A stretch of 6,057 nt of DNA from Deltaproteobacteria bacterium. GTDB taxonomy: Bacteria; Myxococcota; Polyangia; Polyangiales; B10-G4. The notes beneath the pieces are model-generated. The model did not search any database. It saw nothing but the letters and a program-made list of their open reading frames with translations, and was not told where the DNA came from. The position numbers were made by a program, and so were the translations under genes. Shown in pieces: positions 1-6,053 of the stretch (its first letter is position 1; each line of letters opens with the position of its first letter). The DNA is taken from NCBI GenBank assembly GCA_019312705.1, contig JAFDCW010000357.1, positions 1 through 6,057 of the forward strand, in the 5' to 3' direction.

Positions 1-821
1 TCGACGTCGATGCCCACGATGGAGCCGTCGTCGTCGAAGCCGACGCGGTATCGGCCGAGGAAGGGGTGACGCTTGCCGGTGAGCTGAAAGTCGCGCTGGC
101 GGTCGAGGCGCACCCGCACCGGGCGACCCGTCGCGTGAGCGCCGAGGACCGCCACCGCGGCCCAGGGGTTCGCTTGCACCTCTTTGCCGCCGAAGGCCCC
201 GCCCATGCGCAGGGACTGGCAGGTCACAGCGTTCTTTTCGATGCCGAGGACCCGGGCGCAGATCTCCTGGGTCTCGCTCGGGTGCTGGGTCGACGAATGC
301 ACGAAGGTCGCGCCGTCTTCGTCGATGTAGGCGAGGGCCGCCTGGGTCTCGAGGTAGAAGTGCTCTTGGCCGCCGACGGCGAGCTCGCCTTCGAGGGAGT
401 GGGGGGCTTTGGCAATGGCGTCAGCCGGAGCCCCGCGCTGGATGACCAAGGGATCGGTATGAAAGCTCCCGGCGGCAATGGCCGCTTCGATGCCGACGAT
501 GGGATCGAGTTTCGTGTAGCTCACGGAGACAGCTGCGGCGCCGACCTTGGCCTGCTCCTCGTTCTCGGCGAGGACCCAGCACACGGCCTGGCCGTGGTAG
601 ACGACGACCTTCGGAAAGAGCGGCTCGTCACGGCGGGCAGCGCCGGTGTGCGAGTCGACCCCGTCGACCTTCGCGTGGGCGTGGGGCGCCATCACCGGCC
701 AGGCATGAAGGGCCCCCGCGTAGCGCCCGACGAGGTCGTCGGTATACATCGCGGCGCCGGTCACGTGAGCCTCGGCCGCCTCGTGGGGGATGGCTTTGCC
801 GACAAGTTTGTGCAGGGTCAC
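1..821 (-). CDS. xdhB: Xanthine dehydrogenase, molybdenum-binding subunit (XdhB), N-terminal part, cut by window edge
   Basis: This is the large Moco-binding subunit that hydroxylates hypoxanthine and xanthine in the cytoplasm, working with XdhA. The 273 visible codons run open from a GTG at 821 and leave the window; the rest of a subunit that is usually about 750-780 residues lies outside. The start shares GTGA with the xdhA stop, and the N-terminus (VGKAIPHEAAEAHVTG) matches the family start (known Rhodobacter capsulatus XdhB: VGKPLPHDSARAHVTG). Visible motifs are GQAVCWVLAE (78-87), GGQEHFYLETQ (150-160), STQ with the Moco-contacting Gln at 179, and RMGGAFGGKE (205-214). Glu214 corresponds to the substrate-binding Glu802 of bovine xanthine oxidase, and the 35-residue Gln-Glu spacing is conserved. 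Compared with R. capsulatus, about 23 residues are missing near residue 56, in the a/b-hammerhead domain. Family assignment is firm. Substrate (xanthine versus another purine or aldehyde) rests on the xdhA/xdhC context. Confidence 0.93.
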   Translation of the reverse strand, partial: MTLHKLVGKAIPHEAAEAHVTGAAMYTDDLVGRYAGALHAWPVMAPHAHAKVDGVDSHTGAARRDEPLFPKVVVYHGQAVCWVLAENEEQAKVGAAAVSVSYTKLDPIVGIEAAIAAGSFHTDPLVIQRGAPADAIAKAPHSLEGELAVGGQEHFYLETQAALAYIDEDGATFVHSSTQHPSETQEICARVLGIEKNAVTCQSLRMGGAFGGKEVQANPWAAVAVLGAHATGRPVRVRLDRQRDFQLTGKRHPFLGRYRVGFDDDGSIVGIDV

Positions 822-2224
822 GGAAGCACGCCTCCCATCTGGGTCTCGGCGTGGAACTTCCGGAGCAACTGCTCGACCATGGCCCTCCGGTACTTCTCGG
901 AGCCGCGGTGGTCGCTGATCGGGTTGATCGTCTTCTTCAGAACGGCGCAGGCGTCCGCGACCGCGCTCGCCGTGAAGCGCTCGCCCACGAGGGATCGCTC
1001 GGCGTCGTGGGCGCGGATCGGCGTCGCGGCCACACCGCCATAAGCGAGGCGCGCCGAGGTGACCCGGCCGTCATCGTCGACGTCGACGGCGAAGGCTGCA
1101 GCGACGGTGCTGATGTCGTCCATTTCGCGTTTGGCGACCTTGTAGAACCGGCCCAGATGAGGAAAGGGTTTCGGGATACGAACCGCGACGATCACTTCGC
1201 CGGGGGCGAGGACGGTCTGGCGATAACCGGTGAAGAAGCCATCGAGGGCCTCGGTGCGCTGCCCCTTCGCGGAGCCGAGCACGACCTGCGCGCCGAGGGC
1301 GAGCAGCGCCGGAGCGCCGTCCCCGATGGGAGAAGCGTTGGCGAGGTTGCCACCGAAGGTCGCGCGGTTGCGGATCAACCGCGACGAGAAGAGCGGCAAG
1401 AGCTCTTCCAGGAGCGGCAACATGCCATGCACGCGTTCTTCGACCCGGCTGAGGGGCACGCCGGCCCCGATGGTCAACGCGTCGTCGGCATCGTCCCAAC
1501 GGAAGAGCTCGGCCACGCCTTCGAGGGACACGAGCACGTCGAAGCGGGCGTCGCGCTGGTTGACCTCGACGACGACGTCGGTGCCGCCATTGATGACCTT
1601 GGCTTGGGGCTCCCGGCCCAGGACGTCGTAGAGCTCGGTCAAGGTCGCCGGCCGATAGAAGCGCCGGTCTTCGTCGCCCACCGGACCTCGGGATACGGAC
1701 TCGAGCGGCGCCGCGCCCTTCACGAGGCGGGCTCGGAAGCGATCACCGTCGCCGACCGATTCCATCGCTCGGGCCACGTCGCGGATGGGACGGTAGCCGG
1801 TGCACCGACACAGGTTGCCGCCGATGGCCTCGGGGTCGTAGCCCTCGCGGCCGGGGCGGTAGTACTCGGCGAAGAGGCTCACGATGAAGCCGGGAGTGCA
1901 GTAGCCGCACTGGCTGCCGCCCTCCTGGACCATGGCGTCCTGGACCGGGTGCAAGGTCTCGCCGGTTGCGATGCCCTCGACGGTCACCAACTCTTGACCG
2001 GCCATCGCCGCAGCGAGGACCAGACAGCTGTTCACCGCCTCGTAGCGGGCGCCCCCGTCGTGCATACGAAGGAGGGCCACGGCGCACGCACCGCACTCCC
2101 CCTCGGCGCACCCCTCCTTGGCTCCTGTGAGCCCGTGGCGCCTGAGGAACCAGAGCAGAGTTTCGTTCGGATCGACCCCATCGAGGGACAGGGGCTCTCC
2201 ATTCACAGTGACGACTTCCGTCAT
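818..2224 (-). CDS. xdhA: Xanthine dehydrogenase small subunit, 2Fe-2S and FAD domains (XdhA)
   Basis: This 468-residue subunit passes electrons from the molybdenum centre in XdhB through two 2Fe-2S clusters to FAD and on to NAD+. The plant-type ferredoxin domain has Cys39, Cys44, Cys47 and Cys67. The second, helical 2Fe-2S domain has Cys106/Cys109 (SQCGYCTPG) and Cys139/Cys141 (GGNLCRCTGYRP). The FAD domain starts near residue 188, with INGGTDVVVEV (211-221) and ATFGGNLANASPIGD (288-302). The C-terminal flavoprotein domain begins at KREMDDIS (365-372). The length fits bacterial XdhA, where these domains are fused (R. capsulatus XdhA is about 460 residues). I chose the ATG at 2224 because it begins the ferredoxin fold (TEVVTVNGEPLSL) and has AGGA at 2237-2234, nine bases away. 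The longer reading to 2377 would run into the neighbouring divergent gene. The stop overlaps the xdhB GTG, suggesting translational coupling. No key cofactor residue is missing. Confidence 0.96.
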   Translation of the reverse strand: MTEVVTVNGEPLSLDGVDPNETLLWFLRRHGLTGAKEGCAEGECGACAVALLRMHDGGARYEAVNSCLVLAAAMAGQELVTVEGIATGETLHPVQDAMVQEGGSQCGYCTPGFIVSLFAEYYRPGREGYDPEAIGGNLCRCTGYRPIRDVARAMESVGDGDRFRARLVKGAAPLESVSRGPVGDEDRRFYRPATLTELYDVLGREPQAKVINGGTDVVVEVNQRDARFDVLVSLEGVAELFRWDDADDALTIGAGVPLSRVEERVHGMLPLLEELLPLFSSRLIRNRATFGGNLANASPIGDGAPALLALGAQVVLGSAKGQRTEALDGFFTGYRQTVLAPGEVIVAVRIPKPFPHLGRFYKVAKREMDDISTVAAAFAVDVDDDGRVTSARLAYGGVAATPIRAHDAERSLVGERFTASAVADACAVLKKTINPISDHRGSEKYRRAMVEQLLRKFHAETQMGGVLP

Positions 2225-2306
2225 GGCGGAAAATCCTAACGAATCCCGGCGTCCGTGGCCACGTTCGGGGTTTTCCCGAGCCCAAGAGGCGAGTAGAGTC
2301 GGCGCC
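2225..2306. promoter_or_regulatory. Divergent intergenic region between xdhA and the OmpA-like lipoprotein gene
   Basis: These 82 bases must hold the translation signals, and probably the promoters, of two divergent genes. On the minus strand AGGA at 2237-2234 is a convincing Shine-Dalgarno for xdhA. On the plus strand the ribosome-binding site for 2307 is weak: purine-rich GAGTAGAG at 2291-2298 is the best candidate. A small inverted repeat, TCGGG/CCCGA, occupies 2265-2279 with a five-base loop. It could be an operator half-site pair or chance in GC-rich DNA. I see no convincing sigma-70 -35/-10 pair on either strand. Confidence 0.4.
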
Positions 2307-3089
2307 ATGCGAAAAACGACTCTGATTGGGGCTCTCGGGATCATCTTTGCCAGCTTGCTCGCTACGGGCTGTGGCAACGAGCTCGAAGAGCAGAACGCAG
2401 ACCTTCGACGGCAGCTCGAAGCGCTCCAGTCGGAGCACGACGCCTCGCTGGCGCGCCTTCAGGAGCTGGAGGCGCAAAACGAGCAGATGATTGAGCGCCT
2501 CAACGAAGCGGGCGTGAGCTTCGACAACCTCGAAGGGGCGCGCAACGCGCTCCGAGCGCAGCTCGAGGAGGCCCAAGCCCGTCAGGCGGCGGACGAAGCC
2601 CGCCTCGCCAGCTTCCGTGCGGTGATTCAGCAGTTCCGCGCGCTGATGGAGTCGGGCCAGCTCCGGGTCCGCATCGTTCGCGGCCAGATGGTCGTCGAGC
2701 TCCCCGAGGGCATCCTCTTCGACTCGGCCCGGGCCGACCTCAAGGACGCCGGCAAAGAAACCCTGCGCCAGGTCGCCACGGTCCTCGCGAGCATCGAGAA
2801 CCGCACCTTCCTCATCGGCGGACACACGGACAACATCCCCATCCGAAGCCGCCGCTTCAACTCCAACTGGGACCTCTCGGCAGCCCGCGGCGTGACCGTC
2901 GCCCGGTTCCTCATCGAGTCCGGCGTACCCGATGTCCGCATCGCCGCCGCCGGCTACGCCGCGACGCAGCCGAGCGTCGAAAACGACACCCCCGAGAACC
3001 GCGCCATGAACCGCCGCATCGAGATCGTCATCATGCCGAACCTCGACGAGCTTCCGGATCTGTCGGGCCTCGAGGGCGACCTCGACTGA
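2307..3089 (+). CDS. OmpA-family peptidoglycan-binding lipoprotein with N-terminal coiled coil
   Basis: The 260-residue protein probably sits in the outer membrane by a lipid anchor and holds the peptidoglycan non-covalently. Residues 1-21 form a short signal peptide (RK, then a hydrophobic run) ending at ATGC, with lipidated Cys22. Gly at +2 argues against Asp-type inner-membrane retention. Residues 25-105 are a charged, Leu/Gln/Glu-rich coiled coil with heptad-like spacing. Residues 125-243 are an OmpA C-terminal domain: ELPEGILFDSARADL (131-145), GGHTDNIPI (171-179) with the expected peptidoglycan-contacting Asp175, NWDLSAARG (187-195) with Arg194, and NRAMNRRIEIV (231-241). The domain is of the MotB-like subtype, but no transmembrane helix follows Cys22, so a motor role is unlikely. 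An acidic tail ends the protein. The ATG at 2307 is chosen because the signal peptide begins there. Upstream in-frame codons to 2118 lie antisense to xdhA. A strong terminator follows, so it is probably monocistronic. Confidence 0.92.
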   Translation: MRKTTLIGALGIIFASLLATGCGNELEEQNADLRRQLEALQSEHDASLARLQELEAQNEQMIERLNEAGVSFDNLEGARNALRAQLEEAQARQAADEARLASFRAVIQQFRALMESGQLRVRIVRGQMVVELPEGILFDSARADLKDAGKETLRQVATVLASIENRTFLIGGHTDNIPIRSRRFNSNWDLSAARGVTVARFLIESGVPDVRIAAAGYAATQPSVENDTPENRAMNRRIEIVIMPNLDELPDLSGLEGDLD

Positions 3090-3122
3090 GGCAACTGAAG
3101 CGAACCGCTTCGCGCAGAACGA

Positions 3123-3154
3123 CGCCCGTCGGCCCCATGCCGGCGGGCGTTTTT
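3123..3154 (+). terminator. Intrinsic terminator of the OmpA-like lipoprotein gene
   Basis: An 11-bp GC-rich stem (3123-3133 with 3139-3149, one G-U pair) closes a five-base loop, CCCAT, and is followed directly by five T residues at 3150-3154. It lies 33 bases after the stop at 3089. The convergent gene on the minus strand ends at 3181. In that orientation the hairpin has no good T-tract, so it looks one-directional. Confidence 0.9.
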
Positions 3155-3180
3155 CGTGTCGAACTCGTCGTTGAGACGGT

Positions 3181-3981
3181 TCACCTCGACAGGAAGCCCC
3201 ACACGGACGGCTCGAGGTCTGCGCGCGGGCGCTCCCTCGTCTTCAGCGCCGCCTCGAGGGCGGCTCCCGTGGGCCCGTTCAGGTAGATGCTCATCTGGGA
3301 GACTTCGTCGGGTTCGTACTGGATGCCGCTCGTGCAAGCGAGATTCGAATAGACCGCCCCGGACGCCCTACACCTGAAAAGGTACCCCTCGGGGTCCTCC
3401 CGAGTGAGCTCGCAAGACGCGCCTTTGCCGACCAAGGAGAGCACATCCTGAAGCCTGCCTTGATGCACCGACGCCTCTCGAGGTGTGACCTCGGTCGACT
3501 GGCTTGGGGCCGACTCGGACGTGACGAAGACGGCAAACTCGTGCTCGTGAAGCGGCGCACAGTTCACCGTGCCCATCGCTTCGTGCAGCAGATGCTCGGG
3601 GGCGCCCCCGTCGTGGTGCTCGACCGACTCGATGGTGCTCGGCTCGGTCGGCGACACTGCATGAGTGGTCAGGCGAGAAGATTCCGACTCCTCGAACCAC
3701 TCTGCGTCCAGGAGGGAAAGGGCTCTGTCCAGACGGCGCGCCAGGGAGGCCGCCAGTTCAAGCCCTGGAGGGCCCGAAGGGACGACGAGCCAGGTCCCCT
3801 GACTCTCCCAGGATAGCCACTTCAGCGTCGCGACCGGGGTGCCAGCGGGGGCGTGTGCCAAGCCAGGTCGCCACTCGAGTTCGTACCGATCCGCAACCTC
3901 GACCTCGAGGGCCGCAAGGAAAACGCGAATGTTCAGGTCGACGGCGCCGACGACCGATACTTGGATCTCACTATCGCTCAC
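3181..3981 (-). CDS. Hypothetical protein, 266 residues, family not recognised
   Basis: I do not recognise this protein. I chose the GTG at 3981 because GGAG (3992-3989) lies seven bases upstream. In-frame ATGs further up (4092, 4137, 4146, 4281) overlap the divergent gene and add low-complexity sequence. There is no signal peptide or membrane segment, so it is probably cytoplasmic. Residues 1-97 look like one compact domain with alternating strands and a helix (ELAASLARRLDRALSLLDAEWF, about 75-96) and four Trp in the first 95 residues. Residues 98-135 are Ser/Glu/His-rich and probably a linker. Residues 137-266 may be a second domain with all four cysteines (141, 190, 204, 216). Codon use includes AGT, GTA, CTA, AGA and TCT, and one sampled 60-base stretch is 60% G+C against 73-77% in neighbouring genes. 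That suggests relaxed selection or later arrival. It converges with the OmpA-like gene and diverges from the EEP gene, so it forms no operon here. Confidence 0.72.
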   Translation of the reverse strand: MSDSEIQVSVVGAVDLNIRVFLAALEVEVADRYELEWRPGLAHAPAGTPVATLKWLSWESQGTWLVVPSGPPGLELAASLARRLDRALSLLDAEWFEESESSRLTTHAVSPTEPSTIESVEHHDGGAPEHLLHEAMGTVNCAPLHEHEFAVFVTSESAPSQSTEVTPREASVHQGRLQDVLSLVGKGASCELTREDPEGYLFRCRASGAVYSNLACTSGIQYEPDEVSQMSIYLNGPTGAALEAALKTRERPRADLEPSVWGFLSR

Positions 3982-4090
3982 GGGTTGTCTCCAAAGCCGA
4001 CTCGTCCTCAGATCGGACTTGAGGAGACTATCAGGAGTGTGCTTCTCGACGGAATCCCGATCGGGTTCGACGCGTGACCTCCGGCAGTCC
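3982..4090. promoter_or_regulatory. Divergent intergenic region between the 266-residue protein gene and the EEP lipoprotein gene
   Basis: These 109 bases separate two divergent starts and presumably carry both promoters. The minus-strand Shine-Dalgarno GGAG is at 3992-3989. A perfect 10-base palindrome, CCCGATCGGG, lies at 4056-4065, centred about 30 bases before the plus-strand ATG, where a repressor site could sit. Two AGGAG-type words occur at 4020-4036. No convincing -35/-10 pair is visible, and the plus-strand start at 4091 lacks a clear Shine-Dalgarno. Confidence 0.35.
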
Positions 4091-5110
4091 ATGCTGCCCA
4101 ACGTGATTCGGGACGCTTCGACTCTTCTGGCTCTCATCTCTCTCATATCCGCCTGCGGTGACGACGCCCCGCCGCCGCCGGAGTTCGAGCTGGTCGCCGT
4201 GACCTTCAATACCGGCACGACCGACAGCCTGGCCCACGACGCGCTGCCGGACGACGGATACTCGTCCGACGACGCCATCACCTCGGACCTGCACTACGGC
4301 AATGGCCTCGCCTGGGTGCCGGCGGTCGAGGCGGCGACGGCCTTCTTCGCCGAGCTTCAGCCCGACGTCGTGGCCTTCCAGGAGATCTTCTACTCCGCCG
4401 AGTGCGCCGCGATCCCCGCGGAGGCTCACCCCGGCTTCGTATGTGAGTCCTGGGCCGACGGCGACCCCACGGTCGCCCACGTGATCATGGGCATGGGCTA
4501 TCAGGTCGCCTGCAACCAGGCGAGGCCCGACAAGTGCCTGGCCGTGCGGCGTTCCTTCGGCACCTTCCGCGGCTGCGACGGTGACCTCTGCCTCGACCAC
4601 CTCGCAGGCGCTCGGGTCCCCACCTGCGGCGGCGGTTCACGCATCGGCCGGGGCATCGTCGACCTCGTCGGCGGCGGCGAGATCACCGTAGTGGGCGTGC
4701 ACGGCTCATCCGGGCTCAGCCTCGACGACATGAGCTGCCGGGTGCGGCAGTTCGATCAGGTCTTCGTCGACCTCGGCGACGACGCAGGAGAGCCCGCGGC
4801 CAACGGCGCCGTGAACATCATCCTCGGGGACCTCAATACGGACCCGGTGCGCTTCGCCGACGGCGATACGAGCGCCGCCCGTTTCTCGGAGTTCGTCGGC
4901 GAGGGAAAAGCCTTCGACTTCATCAATGAGACGGGGCGTCTGGCGCCACCGACCTACGCGATCTTCAACATCGACCACGTCGTCTCCGACGCCTTCACCG
5001 GCTCCTGCGAGATACCCGGGGTGACCGAAGGCGTGCCTGCGATCCTCGACGCGATCTACTTCGACCACAAGCCGATCGTCTGCCGCCTCGGCGGCGACCG
5101 ACCGGACTGA
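4091..5110 (+). CDS. Secreted lipoprotein with endonuclease/exonuclease/phosphatase (EEP) domain
   Basis: The 339-residue protein has a short lipoprotein signal (LLALISLISAC) with lipidated Cys22, then GDDAPPPP as a flexible linker. It should act outside the cytoplasmic membrane, tethered to the envelope. The rest is a metal-dependent EEP hydrolase of the DNase I-like fold: VTFNTG (37-42, Asn40), DVVAFQEI (92-99, metal-binding Glu98), VVGVHGSSG (200-208, His204), IILGDLNTDP (243-252, Asp247 and Asn249), NIDHVV (293-298), and FDHKPIVC (324-331) with the C-terminal catalytic Asp-His pair. All core catalytic motifs are present. Substrate cannot be read from sequence; this fold covers nucleases, phosphodiesterases and sphingomyelinases. 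Ten cysteines lie in the mature domain, many between residues 105 and 179, consistent with disulfides outside the cytoplasm. The ATG at 4091 is chosen because the signal peptide starts there; its ribosome-binding site is weak. It ends six bases from the convergent xdhC stop. Confidence 0.88.
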   Translation: MLPNVIRDASTLLALISLISACGDDAPPPPEFELVAVTFNTGTTDSLAHDALPDDGYSSDDAITSDLHYGNGLAWVPAVEAATAFFAELQPDVVAFQEIFYSAECAAIPAEAHPGFVCESWADGDPTVAHVIMGMGYQVACNQARPDKCLAVRRSFGTFRGCDGDLCLDHLAGARVPTCGGGSRIGRGIVDLVGGGEITVVGVHGSSGLSLDDMSCRVRQFDQVFVDLGDDAGEPAANGAVNIILGDLNTDPVRFADGDTSAARFSEFVGEGKAFDFINETGRLAPPTYAIFNIDHVVSDAFTGSCEIPGVTEGVPAILDAIYFDHKPIVCRLGGDRPD

Positions 5111-5133
5111 GCCCGTTCACCCGGGCAGCTTTT
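5111..5133 (+). terminator. Possible short intrinsic terminator of the EEP lipoprotein gene
   Basis: GCCCG (5111-5115) pairs with CGGGC (5122-5126) around a six-base loop, followed three bases later by TTTT (5130-5133). The stem begins directly after the TGA at 5110 and overlaps the last codons of convergent xdhC. Five pairs is short, and the T-tract is brief and offset, so this is a weak candidate. Confidence 0.35.
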
Positions 5134-5968
5134 CGGCAGCCTCGGGGGTCAACTCGCCGGCGAGGACCCGAGCGAGGCCGGGATGATCGAGGACGCGCAT
5201 ATGCGGAGCCGGGGCGCCGTGGCGGAGAGCGACGAGCTCGGCGACGATGCTGACGGCGATCTCTTCGGGGCTCACGGCGCCGATGGCCAAGCCCACCGGG
5301 GCGTAGACCTTGCCGAGGGCGACGGCGCCGCGGCGATGGTGGATGCGCTGAATGACTCGGAAGACTTTGCGCTTGCTACCGATCATGCCGATGTAGCGGT
5401 GCGGCTCCTTCGAACACACGTCGAGGGCTTCTTCGTCGACGCGGTGGTCGTGGGTCGTGATGAGCACGTAGTCGGCGTCCGTGAGGCCGAGGCCGGCGAC
5501 CGCCTCGGCGGGCTCGGCGACGGCTCGGGCGCAGCCGCCGAAGCGCTCTTCGGTGTTCAACTCTTCACGGTCGTCGATCACCGTCACGTCGAAGCCGACG
5601 GTCTGAGCGATCGCCGCCGCCGCCTTGCCCACATGGCCGGCCCCAAAGAGAAAGAGCCTCGGCTTTGCTTCGACCCGCTCCACGAACACCTCCATGCGCC
5701 CGCCACAGCACATCCCCAAGTCCCGCGCGAGGTCGTGAACCAGGACGTCGGGTTTGCCTTCTTCGAGGCAGACGCGCAGCGCCTCGATGACCGCCTGCTC
5801 GATGGCCCCGCCGCCGACGGTCCCGACGAGGCGGCCGTCTCCGAGCAGCAAGAGCCGCGCTCCCGGGCGCTGGGGAGCCGAGCCCGATACGCGGATCACG
5901 GTCGCGAGGGCCCCGGGAGACGAGCTCTCGAGCAGGGCCAAGAGCGCCCGCTGAACATCTTCCTGCAT
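5117..5968 (-). CDS. xdhC: XdhC-family molybdenum cofactor insertion/sulfuration factor for xanthine dehydrogenase
   Basis: XdhC proteins bind Moco in the cytoplasm, promote its sulfuration by a cysteine desulfurase, and deliver it to XdhB; they are not part of the final enzyme. This 283-residue protein has the family layout. The N-terminal XdhC/CoxI domain contains GSAPQRPGARLLL (29-41), GTVGGGAIE (49-57) and DLGMCCGGRMEVFVE (83-97), whose Cys87-Cys88 pair is conserved in the family and linked to Moco binding. The C-terminal Rossmann domain starts with LFGAGHVGKA (107-116) and continues with TTHDHRVDEEAL (171-182), YIGMIGSKRK (192-201) and APVGLAIGAVSPEEIAVSI (223-241). I prefer the ATG at 5968, with AGGA nine bases upstream (5981-5978), the same arrangement as xdhA. 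A GTG at 5986 would add six residues but has no Shine-Dalgarno and abuts the palindrome. It is separated from xdhAB by three other genes, so it is transcribed separately. Confidence 0.93.
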   Translation of the reverse strand: MQEDVQRALLALLESSSPGALATVIRVSGSAPQRPGARLLLLGDGRLVGTVGGGAIEQAVIEALRVCLEEGKPDVLVHDLARDLGMCCGGRMEVFVERVEAKPRLFLFGAGHVGKAAAAIAQTVGFDVTVIDDREELNTEERFGGCARAVAEPAEAVAGLGLTDADYVLITTHDHRVDEEALDVCSKEPHRYIGMIGSKRKVFRVIQRIHHRRGAVALGKVYAPVGLAIGAVSPEEIAVSIVAELVALRHGAPAPHMRVLDHPGLARVLAGELTPEAAEKLPG

Positions 5969-5988
5969 CCGGACGGATCCTAGCACTG

Positions 5989-6053
5989 AGGGGACGGTCC
6001 GTAGTTTTCGTAGTTTCGAGGACGAAAACTACGAAAACTACGGACCGTCCCCT
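5989..6053. repeat. 65-bp perfect palindromic element (REP/MITE-like)
   Basis: Two 28-base arms (5989-6016 and 6026-6053) are exact reverse complements around a nine-base centre (6017-6025). Each outer arm carries AGGGGACGGTCC, which itself contains the interrupted palindrome GGAC-G-GTCC. Each inner arm carries a tandem 9-mer: GAAAACTAC twice at 6024-6041, mirrored by GTAGTTTTC (6001-6009) and an eight-base copy with one T fewer (6010-6017). No T-tract follows on either strand, so it is not a standard terminator. The form, a noncoding hairpin with GGGGAC...GTCCCC ends and an AT-richer interior in GC-rich DNA, fits dispersed REP/MITE-type elements mobilised in trans by RAYT-like transposases. 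Only one copy is in the window, so dispersal is inferred. It lies seven bases from the xdhC Shine-Dalgarno. Confidence 0.8.

Noticed and set aside
66..1043. Plus-strand open frame across the xdhB/xdhA junction
   Set aside because: The minus strand encodes conserved XdhB (GGAFGGKE, HFYLET) and the XdhA C-terminus over the same bases; the plus-strand product resembles nothing.
851..2239. Long plus-strand open frame (462 codons) opposite xdhA
   Set aside because: It is the antisense shadow of xdhA, whose cofactor motifs are unmistakable. The translated product is rich in Asp/Glu/Gly/Ala/His without domain structure, as expected for a complement of GC-rich coding DNA.
2265..2279. Small hairpin in the xdhA/OmpA-like spacer as a terminator
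   Set aside because: Only five base pairs, and the T-run is in the loop rather than after the stem; both adjacent genes start, not end, here.
2118..2306. N-terminal extension of the OmpA-like lipoprotein to an upstream ATG at 2118
   Set aside because: It would bury the lipoprotein signal peptide inside the protein and would lie antisense to the xdhA ferredoxin domain.
1743..2825. Minus-strand open frame of 360 codons spanning xdhA and the OmpA-like gene
   Set aside because: It is out of frame with xdhA on the same strand and antisense to the OmpA-domain gene; no motif is visible.
3839..4090. N-terminal extension of the EEP lipoprotein to 3839
   Set aside because: It would run antisense through the 266-residue gene and displace the lipoprotein signal from the N-terminus.
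4031..4600. Minus-strand open frame of 189 codons opposite the EEP gene
   Set aside because: Shadow of the EEP coding sequence; Gly/Val/Arg-rich with no recognisable fold.
5183..5983. Plus-strand open frame (266 codons) opposite xdhC
   Set aside because: Antisense to a clear xdhC with all family motifs; low-complexity product and no ribosome-binding site logic.
5989..6053. Right-edge palindrome as an intrinsic terminator or CRISPR repeat
   Set aside because: No T-tract follows either strand's hairpin, and there is no repeat-spacer periodicity; the 9-mers are directly adjacent with no spacers.
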